This document shows, piece after piece, positions 21,401 to 34,000 of a stretch of DNA of 64,000 nt. Numbering within the stretch: the stretch's first letter is position 1; the number at the start of each line of letters is the position of its first letter. The stretch spans positions 11,844,591 through 11,908,590 of the forward strand of contig CAJINV010000002.1 in the NCBI GenBank assembly GCA_905178155.1, given 5' to 3'. The position numbers and the translations under genes are program-made. The notes beneath the pieces were generated by a model that ran no database searches, was not told where the DNA came from, and was given only the letters and a program-made list of their open reading frames with translations. This stretch comes from Amoebophrya sp. A120 (lineage: Eukaryota > Sar > Dinophyceae > Syndiniales > Amoebophryaceae).

Positions 21401-24294
21401 TCGTCCGGAAGAGGCAGCTGCTGCTCGAGTATGCGCGCGACTACGAGTGCGAGTCCTACCAGATCAAGCGCCAACTGCAGGAGGTGGTGCGGTGCCTCAT
21501 CCAGGAATCCGAGTCGGCGCAGAAGACCGATTTCGATTTCGAAAGCAAGAAAATTCTCAGCGGCGAATCCTCCCTCTACACAGACACTGCGCCGAAGTTT
21601 GCGTCTTCAGTTGTTACACCTTCTGCCGCCGGTGCCGGTGCCGATGTCGAGCAAGGGGGAAGAAAGGGCGGCGCAGGGAACAGAAACACGACTACGAATT
21701 CGAATGGTGCCGTTGTCAGCAAAGCCAGCTCGCCCTCAAAGACGGGCCAGGACGCAGAGCAGCAGGCGCGCGAGTTCCTGTCCAATCAGCCGCGCTGGAA
21801 GGACACGCACAACGCGATTCTCACGGCAAGCTCTTGTCTGCAGCTGATCGACGACATCTACACGGAGCTGCAGAAGAAAGACGAGGAGCGCAAGCGGGAG
21901 CAGCTTGAGCTGGAGAAGAAGCGAAAGAAGAAGCAAGAGGCGGAGGCCAACAACACGCCTTTTGGCGAACGGCTGCGCAATGCCAACGACCTGGCCAACG
22001 CGCTGAGCGGCAGCCCGCGCACGCTGTTCAAAAACGTGGTGGTCACACAGAAATGCAGAGCCGCTATGGAGAGCCAGACCGCAAACGCGGGACAACATCA
22101 AGGTGCGGCGACCGCCGGGAACGTGCCGGCCGGAGCAGCTGAATTTGCATCCTCAGGGGAGCACGACCCCCACGGCGGGATGGGTGCAACTTCGGCGCCC
22201 ACGTACAGTTCGCGCCCGGGGTCGAAAACGGGTAAAATCCCGGACTTCATCCTAGACCACGAGTTCGCGAAGCAATGTAAATTCGGGATGGAGAAGATGA
22301 AGGAGGTGGGATTACCGTTTCTCCGCCAGCTGATCAAAGAGGCCGGGTGGACGGACTTGGACGCCGCGTCGGGCGGTCGCGGGAGTGGCGCCAACTCGGA
22401 CACCCAGCCGCAGTACATGTGGCACCCCGGAGGCTCCAAGCTGGTCGAGAGCAATCAGTACGACCACAAAACCTCCTCCTTCTCCGGGTCGTCCTCAAGA
22501 CCAACCGCGACACCCAGCGGAGCGGTAAATCAGTTTCAGCAGTCCTACCGCGTACTGCCGCCCTCCTCGTCCGACCCGTGGTTTGGCATTCCGGATACGA
22601 TCAAGAAAGAGGTCGAGGGCCGCGATCTGTTCCGTGATTTCTTCGTCAAGGCACTGCTGCTGTACGAGCGCGGCTTGCTCCAGAAAGAAGACAACGAGGA
22701 GGAGCAGGACACCTACTACTACGGGCGGCAGTTCCCGAACCGCATGCGCTTGATCTCAGACACGTGCTCTGGCGTGCTCGACAGTGGAGTGCCGCTGGTC
22801 GCCACGGTTGCGGTCGTGAGTTCACCGCACAAAAAGCACGCCGCGATGGGCGGTGACCCCGAGGTAGGTGGAACTAACGCGCCCGAAGGAGAGAGCGATC
22901 CCGCCCGGGCGGTCGATCCGCTGCAGAAACTCGTTGAGCGCATGACGAGTTCGAGGAAGAAGAGCAACTACGGAGTGTCAAGTGTATCTTCGACGCCGAC
23001 CGCCTTTCAACAGCAGCAGACCACGACCGGGACACCGGCCGCGCCACGGGGCGGGCCTGCGCACCCGCATCCGTTCCTGCGCACTAATTCCGGCACCCCC
23101 TTTTCCGGAACGATGGGCGGAACAAGAGGGGCGACGCGTAGTGTGGTCGGTGCTACCAGCACACCATTTGTGACGCCTCTTTCCGCAGCAAGCAGCGCGG
23201 AGAAAATGTTTCACGCGTCCCCGGGAAGGAGTGTGGCGAAGAAACATCATGATGAACAAGGTGGAGTCGAAGATGCTCTTGATAGCGAGGTGCGTTTCCA
23301 CTCTCCGCAGAAGTCGAACCGCAACAAATTTGGCCCGACGCACGACACGACGTCTTCACAGGGAAATAGTTTTGCGTCTGCCGCGGCAAATACAGCGGAC
23401 TTCGAGCAAGATCCTGTGTCTCGAAACATGTTCGAAACGCCGCAGCGTCAAATCATCGGGCACAGCAGTCGTCCTGGTTCCGGTTACTGGAGCGATCACA
23501 TGACGCACAGTGGCAGCAAATCCGGAACATCAAGCACCGCGATCATGGGAGGTACAGGAACCGGGACCGCCACAACCACGCCCGCCGCTTCGACGAATCG
23601 TCACGTCGCCACGTCCTCGGTAGCGCGCGCGACAGGTGCGGCTGTAGTGTTGGGAGGCTCGGCGGCTCGATCGTCTTCGCATTTCGCAACTCCAACGACG
23701 AATCCGGGCGGCGGAAGCAACTTCAACAGTGGTAGCATGACGAGCAACACCACAGCACACGATTTCTCGAGTTCCTCTGCCGGTGGTGCGGCGACGCAGG
23801 ACACCGCAGACTCGCGGCCCGTCAGCGTGCTTCGCGCATTGGAACTGCGACAACAGATCAGCCGGAGTGCCAGCAAGGCTAGTGCGGGCGGTACTTCTTC
23901 TGGAGCGTACGACGGGGGAGGTACAACGGCCACGAGTTCAGGAACGGTGTCGCTGTCGGACTACAGCGACGTCGAAGGCAGCATCAATGGTGTGGGTGGC
24001 ATGGCGACGCACGCACACCTCCGCAAGGGTTCCACGATGAGCAACACTACAGTCGGGGGCGCGACGAGTGGGTCCTCGTCGAGTGTTCTGTCCCGAACCA
24101 GTTCCGGCGGGATTGCAATGCTACAGCGAAGCCGGTCGGTTTCTAGCTTCTCTAATGCCAGTTCGGGATTTGTTCCGCCCACGGCAGGAGGGACGATGAA
24201 CGCCGGTGCAAATACCCGAACGATCGGTCACGTGACAGCGTCCGCATCGAGGACGAAGCTGATTGCAGTATCGGATCATGGGGGGTCCTTCTGA
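18461..24294 (+). CDS. Large WD40-repeat protein with a long disordered tail
   Basis: Four exons by my model: 18461-19123, 19553-19655, 19814-20798 and 21066-24294. They total 4980 bases, 1659 residues. The first two introns are GT-AG; the third is introner B2. Blades with WD40 character include CSIAISPCHEFFVVGNGSGDVKVYDF, WGAPTACAYSPSGNRVLVGHASGSISIWHA, VVLVSTSKDNSLRLWADF and VNVAAFSPDENGCRVIVGSNDGVLGVFV. Serine/glycine-rich inserts interrupt the propeller. After about residue 700 a charged coiled-coil stretch follows, then some 700 residues rich in Ser, Thr, Gly and Ala. WD40 propellers are protein-binding platforms. I cannot name the orthologue; large ciliary or centrosomal WD40 proteins look like this. 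The exon 1-2 junction is the least certain. Confidence 0.75.
20799..21060 (-). mobile_element. Introner family B, copy B2 (reverse orientation)
   Basis: 262 bp inside the WD40 gene, flanked by TCCTC (20794-20798 and 21061-21065). Ends are TATCAAATGTAAAAATG and CATTTTTACATTTGATA, an inverted repeat of about 30 bp. Its interior is the reverse complement of B1/B3: the AAATCTGTATTGCATGAGCA segment is found inverted in B3. Removal joins TCC|TCC CAG CAG in frame. Confidence 0.93.
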
Positions 24295-24395
24295 GCTATT
24301 TGATAGCGCAAGCAGTACGACGCGTCTTCAAAATATAATGTAGATTTTTGTCACACGCACGTGCGTGGCATCATTCGATTCTCATTCAAAGCCGC

Positions 24396-24899
24396 TCAAT
24401 TACTGTCTAAATAAACTGCTCGTTTTCTTGTAGCAAGCGGAGCTTTTCTTGTAAAATTGAAACGCGGACATTGATTCTGTTTTGTGAGAAGCTGCTGACC
24501 AACAGCAACATGTACAATGCGAGTTCTCGCAGCTAGGAAGGTCTCCCTCTCAGCTGCTGAGTTTAATTTTTGGACGATTGGAATGAACTTGACATCCACT
24601 TGAGGTAGGAAATTTTTCAAAATCGGAGCTAAACTAAATTCCTCCAGCCCCGCAACAAAAATGCTATGCAGATGAGGGGCCGCGGCATCGTGATCGTTCT
24701 CACAAAGCCTGCGAGAAGTGTAAAAAATGTCCTGTTCGACTTCGAGGACAGATCCACCTAGAAATAAACACAGAAACGCTCTTGGGACGTGTTCGTTCAG
24801 CCCGTGCAGGTTAGGTTCGTACCATTCGTGCGCGAAGAAAACGTTGGTAGTCGTCGTCCTTGCTTTCGATGTGCGTCGCGTCCAAAAAGTATCGGTATC
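24396..24899 (-). CDS. Last exon of an unrecognised minus-strand gene
   Basis: A 167-codon open frame on the minus strand with no internal methionine start near its 5' end. It is bounded upstream by a good acceptor (CACCTTTTCAG|GATACC, read on the minus strand) and ends in TGA at 24398-24396. The translation is protein-like and of even composition (NVFFAHEWYEPNLHGLNEHV, ILKNFLPQVDVKFIPIVQKL). I do not recognise a family. The upstream exons, towards 25.1 kb, were not resolved. It is convergent with the WD40 gene, with about 100 bp between the stops. Confidence 0.55.
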   Translation of the reverse strand, partial: DTDTFWTRRTSKARTTTTNVFFAHEWYEPNLHGLNEHVPRAFLCLFLGGSVLEVEQDIFYTSRRLCENDHDAAAPHLHSIFVAGLEEFSLAPILKNFLPQVDVKFIPIVQKLNSAAERETFLAARTRIVHVAVGQQLLTKQNQCPRFNFTRKAPLATRKRAVYLDSN

Positions 24900-25391
24900 C
24901 TGAAAAGGTGGAGCAACTACACGTCTTTATCCTTGAATGATCTTTTGTCGTACAATCCTTAGAAGTGTTGGAATCCATCGTCCATGTGGGATCGTGTCGT
25001 CAACTTCGTATTCATTTTTCGTTCCGGCTCAATTTCCGCAGAGCCATTAAGGTTGCTTCAGTCGTGCTTTGACTTTGTTCGGTAGTTTTTTAGCGTCGGC
25101 GGTGATGTGCGCATGCGCGTGTGGTCTTTATTTTATAATTTAAATCTTTCCTCCTGCGATTGATACTGGTAAGTAGTGCCATTATTTAACAGTTCCCCCT
25201 CAACTACACGTATTTTTCCACATTTGGTCTCGCACCTCGCCTTCGGTCATTTCATCTCATATCGAAGTCGGTCTTTCCACTGCCTGCGCAATTATTCCAT
25301 TAAGGAGTTTTACTGACAGTGACAACTACGCGATACTGTTCATATTACCAGAGGCAAAAATCAGAAAAGCCCGGAGCCGGAGGGAAAAAAA
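24900..25391. other. Region between divergent genes
   Basis: About 490 bp that must hold the 5' part of the minus-strand gene and the promoter of the P2X-like gene. No start exon was resolved for the minus-strand gene. Confidence 0.4.
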
Positions 25392-27908
25392 ATGTCGTGG
25401 CTCTGGGACAAGGTTGGCGACCTGATCGCCTTCGTGCGGCTGCCGAAAGAGGTGGTGATCGAGAACCGGCGGCTGGGGTTCTTGCACAAGCTGCTCACCT
25501 TGGCCACGCTGATATTTGTCTTGTACACCAGCATCACCGCCCAGATCTGGAACGAGCGGTTCGTGCCGGTGCACAGCTCCGTGTCCCTGTGGTCGGGCAG
25601 CCCCCCCGCGTACGACGCCTCTGCCACGCCGCTGCCGCAGCACTGCGACACGGCAACCCTGGCGGCCACTTACAACTACGACTGGGATGCGACCGAGAAG
25701 TACCGCCCCGCACAGTGCTTGCCGATGCCGGTGGGCGAGCACATGTGGAAGCTGGGGTCGCAGATGTACATTCCCACCTTTGTGCAGGACTCGCTCTACG
25801 ACGGGAACAGCACCGCCTCTGGCCGCGCCGAGTGGTTCGTGGCCAACGTGGAGGAGCAGGTCTTTTACTTCAACCACGGCTACGAGACGAACACGGAAAA
25901 AAGCTCGGACGAGATCCAGCAGGGCCGCGATTCGACCCAAGCGGAGATCGGCGAGCCGGGCGACGCGCCGACAACCGTATCGGGCCAGGAGGGGCAGATT
26001 CTGACCGTCATCCAGAACGAAAGTGGCTCCCGGGAGTGCGTGGTCGGCGGACGCTCTCGGTGGGAACCGGCCGATGCCTCGAAGGGCATCAACGGCAAGC
26101 TCAAGGAGTGGCTCGCTTGTGCCGGTGTCAATCTCGACAGCGACGCACCAAAGGTATACTAGTCTAAAACTATGCTTCCAAAAAGGCTGAGATCACGCGC
26201 GCGCGGCTTTTACTTTTTTCATTTTTTGTTTGCACTATTGTTTCATCTCTATGTTCTTGCAGGGGCATCGTCTTCCTTGACAGCGAACCGCACCTAGGCT
26301 CTTGTCGCTGTCAAGGAAGACGATGCGCAGCTAAACCGCATGCACAAGCAACGACAAAGTGCTTTCGTGATTATAAAAAATAAAAAATGGTCGAGTTAAA
26401 CGCGGCCGCAAAAGTCAATGCCTTCTTGTGTCCGCCATCCGACTTCAGAGAAGTCGTACTGAGTCTACTGAACAAGTACAAATCATATAAACTTATCGCT
26501 TGAACTTGAACTACAGTTGAAGACGGGGCTTGCCGGCGAAGTTGGGACACCCAAAATGCGCGTGACGGGGATGCAGCTGAAGCTGCAGATGGTGTACCAC
26601 AACGCGAAGGAGCACAAGGAGGACTTCGAGGGCGTCGTGTGCTACGTGCGTGTGCGTGCGGTGCCCTTGTGGAACTCGAACCAGGTGGTGGCCTACACCG
26701 CCGTCCCCAGCCTCGGTTCTGCGTCGAACGCCGACGGCAAGTACCGGTACCGCTACCAATACGGGGTATCGGTGACCCTGGAGGCCACGGGCCGCTTCTC
26801 GTTCTTCGACCTGAACGCGCTGATCACGGGTATCGTGAACGCGCTGGTCCTGCTCGCAATTCCGACCACCGTGATCAAGGTGATCGCGCTCAACTGCGCG
26901 GGCCCTGCCTCTGCGGTGTACACGCGGGTGCAGGCAGAGCCGCTGGACCTGACCAAGGCGATCTACGGGACCTGCGCCCGGAAAATCGTCACCGCCCAGG
27001 TGTACAAGGCCATGATCGAGAACCGGAACAAGAAGCGCAAGTCCTCGGCGTCCGAGCCTGGCGACAACGTCGTGCCTTTCAACGAGGAATTTCTGGAGCA
27101 GAAGTTGGTGGAATGCTTGGCGCAGTGCGTGCAGGACGGGCATCTGGACGAGAAGGATCTGCTCTGCATGACGCAATCGATGATGCACGGACTGGACGTG
27201 GACCGGACGGGCACCATTCAGCTGAATGAGTTCGTGGAGTCGTGCAGCATCGGGGACCAGGTCTCCTCCACGGAGTTGGGCGCCTTCTTTGACCTCGAAC
27301 GGGAGCGGGGCTTCCTGGAGCGACTGTTCACGGACCGGAAGATGCGGTCGATGATCAACAAGGCGCACGACCACGAGGCGGAGGCGCGCGCCTCGATCGA
27401 GACCCGCAAGTCGGAGAGAGAACGCCTTGCGGTGATGGCACTGCAAAATGGGGGCGGGGAAGGCGAGGCAGGAGCGATGCCTGTGCCGGGGCAGGAGCTG
27501 GACGGCTTCATGGAATTGGAGGACGAACAGGAGGAGGGTCGCCCGCAGCCCGAGGCCTATGGGAGGACCGCGCCGGCAGGGGCGCGGGTGCAGGACGTGG
27601 GCCTCGACATCGAGCTGGAGCGGGAGGACCGCGCCCACCGGGCGAAGAAGCGCAGTTCGGGCCGCAGCGGGGGCAGCAGCGGCGACCTGGGCGGGGACAG
27701 CGGGACCCGGCGGGGGTCCCAAACCTTCCAGTATTACAACGAGACCCGGATCGCCGATCCCGTCCTGTCCTACGCGGAAACCCTGGTCGCGCAACACGTG
27801 GTGAACGAGCGCGGGCAAGCACAGGTTGGCGTCGATGCAGATGAACAACCTTCGACGCGGAAGTTGTCACGCGGGAGAAAGTCACCCGCAGAAGCACCGT
27901 GGCCCTGA
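25392..27908 (+). CDS. P2X-like ligand-gated channel with a C-terminal EF-hand
   Basis: Two exons, 25392-26153 and 26517-27908, with a 363-bp GT-AG phase-0 intron. The product is about 717 residues. The layout fits P2X receptors, trimeric ATP-gated cation channels. A short cytoplasmic N-terminus is followed by VVIENRRLGFLHKLLTLATL leading into TM1 (about residues 30-50). A ~310-residue extracellular part comes next. Then YRYRYQYGVSV...TGRFSFFDLN leads into TM2 (about 363-386, ALITGIVNALVLLAIPTTVI). The long cytoplasmic tail has one canonical EF-hand loop, DVDRTGTIQLNE, near residue 481, then charged and low-complexity sequence. The resemblance is strongest around the two membrane segments. 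I could not confirm the ATP-binding lysines, so another two-TM channel family remains possible. Confidence 0.6.
26265..26326. repeat. Perfect 22-bp hairpin in the P2X-like gene intron
   Basis: Arms 26265-26286 and 26305-26326 are perfect reverse complements (GCATCGTCTTCCTTGACAGC... and its inverse) around an 18-base loop. They lie about 110 bases into the intron, just after a TTCTTGCAGG stretch that looks like an acceptor. Confidence 0.85.
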
Positions 27909-29763
27909 ATAGAAGTTCCGTTCGGGCCGGATGTTCAGCGTCACCGTAGCGAACGATTTTGCCTTTAAGTACCATATTTCGTTTATCCGTACTAAGTAAA
28001 AACATGGCATTGCTCTCAATTTATTTGCACGGTTAGTTTTCAGTTTCACGAGTTTTGGTTTTCATAAAGTAGGGTCGGTGACGAGATTGAGAAGTAATCA
28101 TGCACTTCTCACGTCTTGTTTGGAATTGCAACACTGCCGTAACGAAACCAAATGTAATGTACCCGTATGAACCTAAATCACAAGCGCATTCTCTTTCACG
28201 CCCACACTCACAAGCATTCCGGAGCTGCATGTAGCTTGCCCTGCGTTGCTCCGTGACATCTGTCAGTAAGCACCCCCATCCCAAACGGTATGATGAATAC
28301 TCCACTAACCCCGGTGACTATATTTTCAAAGTTAGTTGTACTATTTATTACACTATTCCCTTTCCGGCCTCTGCTGAAGAAAAAAATTGTTTCATCTGCA
28401 TTTCTGGATCGTATCGCATCTGTATGTACAATTAGAACAGTAGGCAGGAGTACCAATACACTGACTGCCAATCTGGACAAAGACTGGTTAAGAATACGAA
28501 GAACTACTGTCCATCTGAGTGCACGACAACGAGTCCGAATAAAATGCTACTTAACGTCAACGGACCCAGAAGATCTTCCCCGTTCTCCACAAAAAAGGTG
28601 CTACTTTGAAGATTCCCTTCCAAAATATAGCGTTGCTTCACACCGCACGCAACTTGCACTTCGATTTCCTGCGGATCTATCTCGCAGACTCGTGTTCCGC
28701 CTTTGACTTTGTAGCAAGAGTGCCGTTATTAATGCAGCGCATTGCAGGATCACGATCACATTGTTCAACCTCAGACAGAGTTCGAAAGGAACCGACATCA
28801 AGACTGATATTTTCCTGTTCTAGTTCTGCAGAAAAAGGAAAAGACAATGCGGCACCTGCAGTTGGCATGACTAAAACGAATGACCGAAAAATGAAATCGC
28901 TTGCGCGCGACTTGTGGAAGGAAAAAAACGAGAAGATCCGAGAATGCAGTACAATTACAGTCTGTTGTTCCACTTCTGCTGCAGCGTTAGTGTCAAGAAT
29001 TATACGGGATATTTTTAAGTGATAGCGCACTTATTTTTCCCATTCTTGTCCGCTTTGACTACCAACTTACTTGTATGTAATTGCGGCGACTAAGTAGCAG
29101 TAGCACTTAAAATTTCCGAGCCACTGACTTGAATTACCGCTGATGTTTTGCAGTTTCGACTTGCAAAGTAGCCTTTTTGATTTTGTAAAATTCATCAAGA
29201 AGAATCGTATATCGAACCTCTAGTTTCAGTATGCAAGTGCCGCACTCATTGTAATCTTGCAGTCCGACTCCGCAGACAATCTGTGGGACAAAAAAAAAGA
29301 ATTCCTGAAAACATGGACGTGGTGTCACAAAAGGGAACTGCGCGCAGCTGCAAGATTTGCGAAGGCAGGAAGCAACGCAGCAGTGTCGTAAAAGCACAGT
29401 CGGCGTTGTGTCTCAGCGTCTGTTCTTCCACCCCCGCAAACACTTTTCCCAGGCTGAACTAGGTGTGTAGCATTCCTGCATTCCAGAAAGTAAGAGGACG
29501 CCAAAAAGAAATCCAGCAGCATTTATTCGACACGCTCGACCACACGTGTTTCACACCCCGAACGACATCTTGAACAAGCTTGTAAGCTCACTGGACCCGC
29601 AACTGCTCTGGGAGCTGAAGACAAGGAAAAACTGTACCAGGAGCGCTGTTCCCAAGTCGGAAAATTGATTGTAATTGTATGAAGTAAGACGACAAAGAAT
29701 TTTGGTGCGCGTGGAATCCGGTTCCCGAGGCTAGCGGATTAAAATCAAGTTCTGGCGGCTAAG
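27909..29763. other. Intergenic region with weak, unresolved coding signals
   Basis: 1.85 kb. Overlapping frames of 90-138 codons occur on both strands (for example + 28290-28706, + 28606-29022, - 28677-29030, - 29134-29397). None has a motif or a convincing splice chain. The minus-strand reading ending near 29134 (LKLEVRYTILLDEF) is the most protein-like. A minus-strand gene here is possible but not shown. Confidence 0.35.
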
Positions 29764-32700
29764 ATGTCGAGCGGCGGTTGGGGAGACTGGAGCTCCTACT
29801 GGAGGCGTGGGAGTAACAATGACAACACCGCTCAAAACAACAACCAGACAGGGGGCTCCCAGGCTAGCAACCAGCAAAACAACCGAGGGAGCGGAAACAG
29901 CATGAGCGCCGACGGGCGAAATTCGCAGCAACAGGGTGCAAATAACCCGCAAGGGGGCTATAATGCCACACAAAATAATAACCAGGCCGGGCCGAGCACT
30001 AATGGAACCGGTGGCAACGCGAACACCGCGCAGTCCGTCGGCAACAGCGGTGCAGCGGGCGGAGCCACTGCTGCGGGAAATAACAATAACAACCCCTACC
30101 AGAACTTCGGACCAGGACAGCAAGGTGGTAACAATCGGGGGTTTGGATCGCAAAACCAGCCGACAGGCTCGATTGGGACCATGAACCACGGTATGGCAGC
30201 CACTTTCCAGGGGACGAATGCAGGGGGCGCGGGGCAAAACAATATGGGCGGTGGCAACATGAACCAAATGGGTGGAGGCATGATGGGCGGAAGCCAAAAC
30301 AGTAACCCGAACGCCATGGGGGCTGCAAACAGTATGCAGAACACAATGAGTGGAAGCAACCAGAACCCTGGCATGATGGGCTACGGTGGGGCAAACCAAC
30401 AAAACCAAAATGCCGGCAGCATGATGGGCGGGCAGGGGAACGCGATGCAGATGCAGAACAACATGAACGCACAGAACCTGCAACAAAGCATGAACCAACC
30501 TGGGGGCGCGAGCAACCAAAGCACGGCGGGAGGCGGCCCGGTCGTGGGAGCTCTTTCTATGAGCAATTTAACCCAGATGTCCAGCTCCTTGCAGCAGCAG
30601 CAGCAGCTGTCGCATCAGCAGGGGGGTCCGGGAGCAAATCAGATGATGCAGGGCGGGATGTACGGGGCGCAGAACACGATGAATTTGCACCAGAACCTGA
30701 TGAACCCGGACGGCACCATGCCGGATCAGGGTTCTTTGAACGCGTCCACGATGAGCATGAACCAAAACGACGGCACGCAGTCGCAGGTTGGTCAGCTGAC
30801 GGCCACGCAGTCGATGATGAGCTCGCACTCGAACGTCGGCGGCATGGGGCAGCACACGCAGAGCCAGGGCGGCGCTGCGGGTTCCTTTAACCAGTTTCAG
30901 TACAACCAGCAGGGCAGCAGCAGCAGTTTGAACGCGGGACAAGCCGGGCAGCAGTTCCAATACAACATGGGCGGGGGCCCCGGGTCGCAGTTGCAAACGC
31001 AAGGCAGCGCCACGTTTTACCCCGCCGCCACCTTTTCGCAGAACCCCTCAGGAAACAACCTGATTCCGGCATCCACCACCTCGGGCACCGCGGTGCAGAT
31101 GGGGTTCCAGGCCCCGCCTACTTCCACTGGCACCACGGCCAGCGGTGCCGCCGCGCCGGAGCCACCGAAGAAGAGCAAGGCGTTTGCAATCATCAATCCC
31201 AACACAGGGAAGAGCATAAGTGACCAGGTGAAGGACGACGAGGCGCGCCGCCAGAGCAAGGAAAAGCAGGAAGAGGGAGGGTCGGCGCTCGCCAAAACCC
31301 AGTCGCTGCTCGTCGGGGCGGGCGCTACGGCAAATGGCACAGCCACGAATGAGCAGACGCCCGCAAGCACCTCCGCGGACCCCAAGCAAGCCCAGACCGT
31401 GCCCGCGACCCCGATCGTGCTGGCCGCGGCCGACGGTGGCGCCGGCACCGCGGCGCCGATGGCGACACCGGGCGCACCAGATGGGGGCGACGGACCGGCG
31501 TCTACGGCCGGCAAGAGAGAGGAAGCGCCGGAGCAGCCGGGGAGCGCGGAGTCAACAGGCAGCAAGCTCCCGGTGTCAAGTACGGAGTCCACGGCAGGAA
31601 CCAGCAAGTTGGCGAAGCAGCGCGATATGTTTGCTGCGTTCGACGAAAAGACCAAGGGGCGGAGTAATGCGGCCTTTCTTCAATCGAAAGGCCTCGGGCT
31701 CGGTGTCCAGACCGCGACCAGGAAGGATCATAAGGCCTTTATCAACACTGGGGCAAGAGCACAGCATCACCTCCAGCACCACGATATCAAGGAGCCGCAC
31801 AGTAAAAACGGAGCAGACGTGAAGAGCAAGGAGCACATCAAGAAGGAAGGCGCGACAAGCAAAGCGGGGGTGCTGGATGGGTACGCTACCTTGCAGGAGT
31901 ACATGAAAGCGCAGCAGGAGAAGGCGCATCTGCCGAAGCCTCATAAAGCGGCGAAACAAAATAAGCCGTCACCCACTCTGCAGCCCCAGCCTGTTGCTTC
32001 CGGCGCCGGGGAGCAGCCGCCCACCTCGCGGCCGAAGCCACAGCAGCCTGACGCGGCGTTGAGCGAGCACCTGAAAGAGGATGCTGTGCACCAGCCGCTG
32101 GCGCCGATGGAAAAGTTGCACGCAAAGCTGGCCGCCAAACGAGGCGGAGATAAGTATTTCAACGCGGATCACAAGTTCGAGAACCGCGACGACTTAAAGA
32201 AGCAGTTTATGGAAAGTCTGCAAAAGATCAGTCGGCGGGAGAAACACCGCAGCAGCGCGGACGCCGCGGACAGGGATACGGGGAGCCTACTGAAAAGCGG
32301 GCCCAAGAGCGACAAGCCGGCGACACCATCACCCACGACGGAGCCGGAGGATGGCGGGCGGAAGGCGTTCCAGCCCGGCTCCCGCACTACCGCGCAATCC
32401 AAGGACACCACGCTGCGCACGCGCAACCAGTCGGCGAAGCCCTCGCACCGCAACGATTTGATCGCCGCCCTCGCGCTGGATAGCGAACACGGGACGACGC
32501 GCCAGGCGCGCCGCAGCGTCAACAGCTTGGACCTGCACAACAAAACCACCTCCAGCTCGTCCAAGCGGTCCAATCGCTCCCCACTAGATGCCGGCGGTAA
32601 CGTGCCGGACCCCCGTACCTCGGACATGAGCGCATACACCTTAGGGGGCAACAAGCGCGAGAAGAAGAAGCTGCAGAATCGTGCGCTCGCGGACCTGGGG

Positions 32701-33863
32701 AATGCAGCTGCAGAGCCTGGGGGCGGCGGCGCTCAGGCTGACGGAAAAGTACTTTTCTTTACTTGCGATACTTCTGACGTTTTGATGGAGATATTTTGAC
32801 TTTCTACTAAATAAACATGTACATCATGGAATCACTACAGCCGGTTGACGCGGCTCCTCACATCCCTGCAGCCAGCAAGTGCTGGTGTTCTTTTCTTGTT
32901 GTAGGAAAGCTGTGCATGAAATTCTAGATGAAGGCACACGGATAATAAGAGAGCTGTTCGTCAGACTTGCGTGTGCCTACGTATCTGAAATCAACAAAGA
33001 TTTGACCTCTACTCTAACTTGTCAGGGTCAGCAGACGGCGCAACCACCTTTACCCATTGGTACCCTATCCACCGCCAACGTGCGCGCCTTCACTCAGGGA
33101 ACAGGGTACCAACCGAACGACGCGTACTTGTATCAGGCGGGCTTTCCGCAAAACCAACACCATATGATGATGGCGCAAAACAACATGCACGGCATCGCCA
33201 ACGGTGCTCAGCAAAATCAAGTCGGAATGCAGCAGCTGCCCGTTGCTTCCCAAGATCTCACCCAAGGCACGGAAGCACTCTACCAAGCAATGCGCATTCG
33301 CTTTGACGAGCTCAAGATACCCGGGGAGCTGATGATGAAAACAGTATTTCAAAATTTCCATACACTTTCTCGCCCTTTGTTGTACATGCACTTAGACATC
33401 ATCTTCCAGGCTCGCAGCGTACTATCGAATCAAAATCTGGATGAAGAGACAGTGCAAAGTCTGCTTGCTTTATATAGTGTGCAAAACCATAATATCCGCA
33501 ACAAAATCATAGGCGGAATATTGTATGCACCTCGTAGTCACCAACGAGATTGACGTGGAGGTGCAGCAGGTGCTAGCGAACGCTCCCGACAACAACATAG
33601 TGCAAGTGCGCGGACAGATGATGCGTAGTGCACAACATCGTGGGGCGCAGCTTTTGGCCGCCTGGGCCGTGCGCGAGGATTTGTTCTTTGACGTAAAGAA
33701 CCCTCCGACACTTACCGACCTCCAACAGACTATCATGGATTGGTATAGCCGCGGCCAATGGCAGCAAGCGGATGGTACGTGGGGACGCAGGACCTTTAAC
33801 GAAATCATCGCTGCACCTATGCACACGTACTTACCATTTTTCCCAATGATTATTTCTGACTAA
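29764..33863 (+). CDS. Q/N-rich protein, probably the N-terminal part of the eIF4G gene
   Basis: Exon 29764-32748 (995 codons, phase 0, donor AAA|GTACTT) joins 33026 onward (acceptor TTGTCAG|GGTCAG). Further coding runs to about 33.5 kb and, in another frame, 33525 to about 33.8 kb. The first 450 residues are dominated by N, Q, G, M and S. The middle has KKSKAFAIINPNTGKSISDQ, like the I-x-(D/N)-P-x-x-G-K patch found in eIF4G N-termini. The rest is charged and disordered. Same strand, no promoter-like gap and the Q/N-rich style of the next exons suggest one gene continuing to 39998, with the 34.0-35.3 kb element in an intron. It could instead be a separate gene. Exon limits after 33345 are unsure. 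Confidence 0.55.
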
Positions 33864-34000
33864 TTCTCAACTGATTTTTGCTCGCGGCGATCCGGATTGT
33901 TGCCGGCATGCTTGAGATGTCAAACTGAAATCTACTTTAACTTTTACAAAAACCCTTCTAGGGTAGTTGCCATGTTGAAGATGAGTCAGCTTAGTACTTA

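Noticed and set aside
20874-21908. 344-codon plus frame through introner B2 and the WD40 gene
   Set aside because: Starts inside the introner and continues out of frame with the WD40 exon, giving arginine-rich nonsense.
26511-27848. 445-codon minus-strand frame
   Set aside because: Antisense shadow of exon 2 of the P2X-like gene, histidine/leucine/arginine-rich as expected from complementing GC-rich codons.
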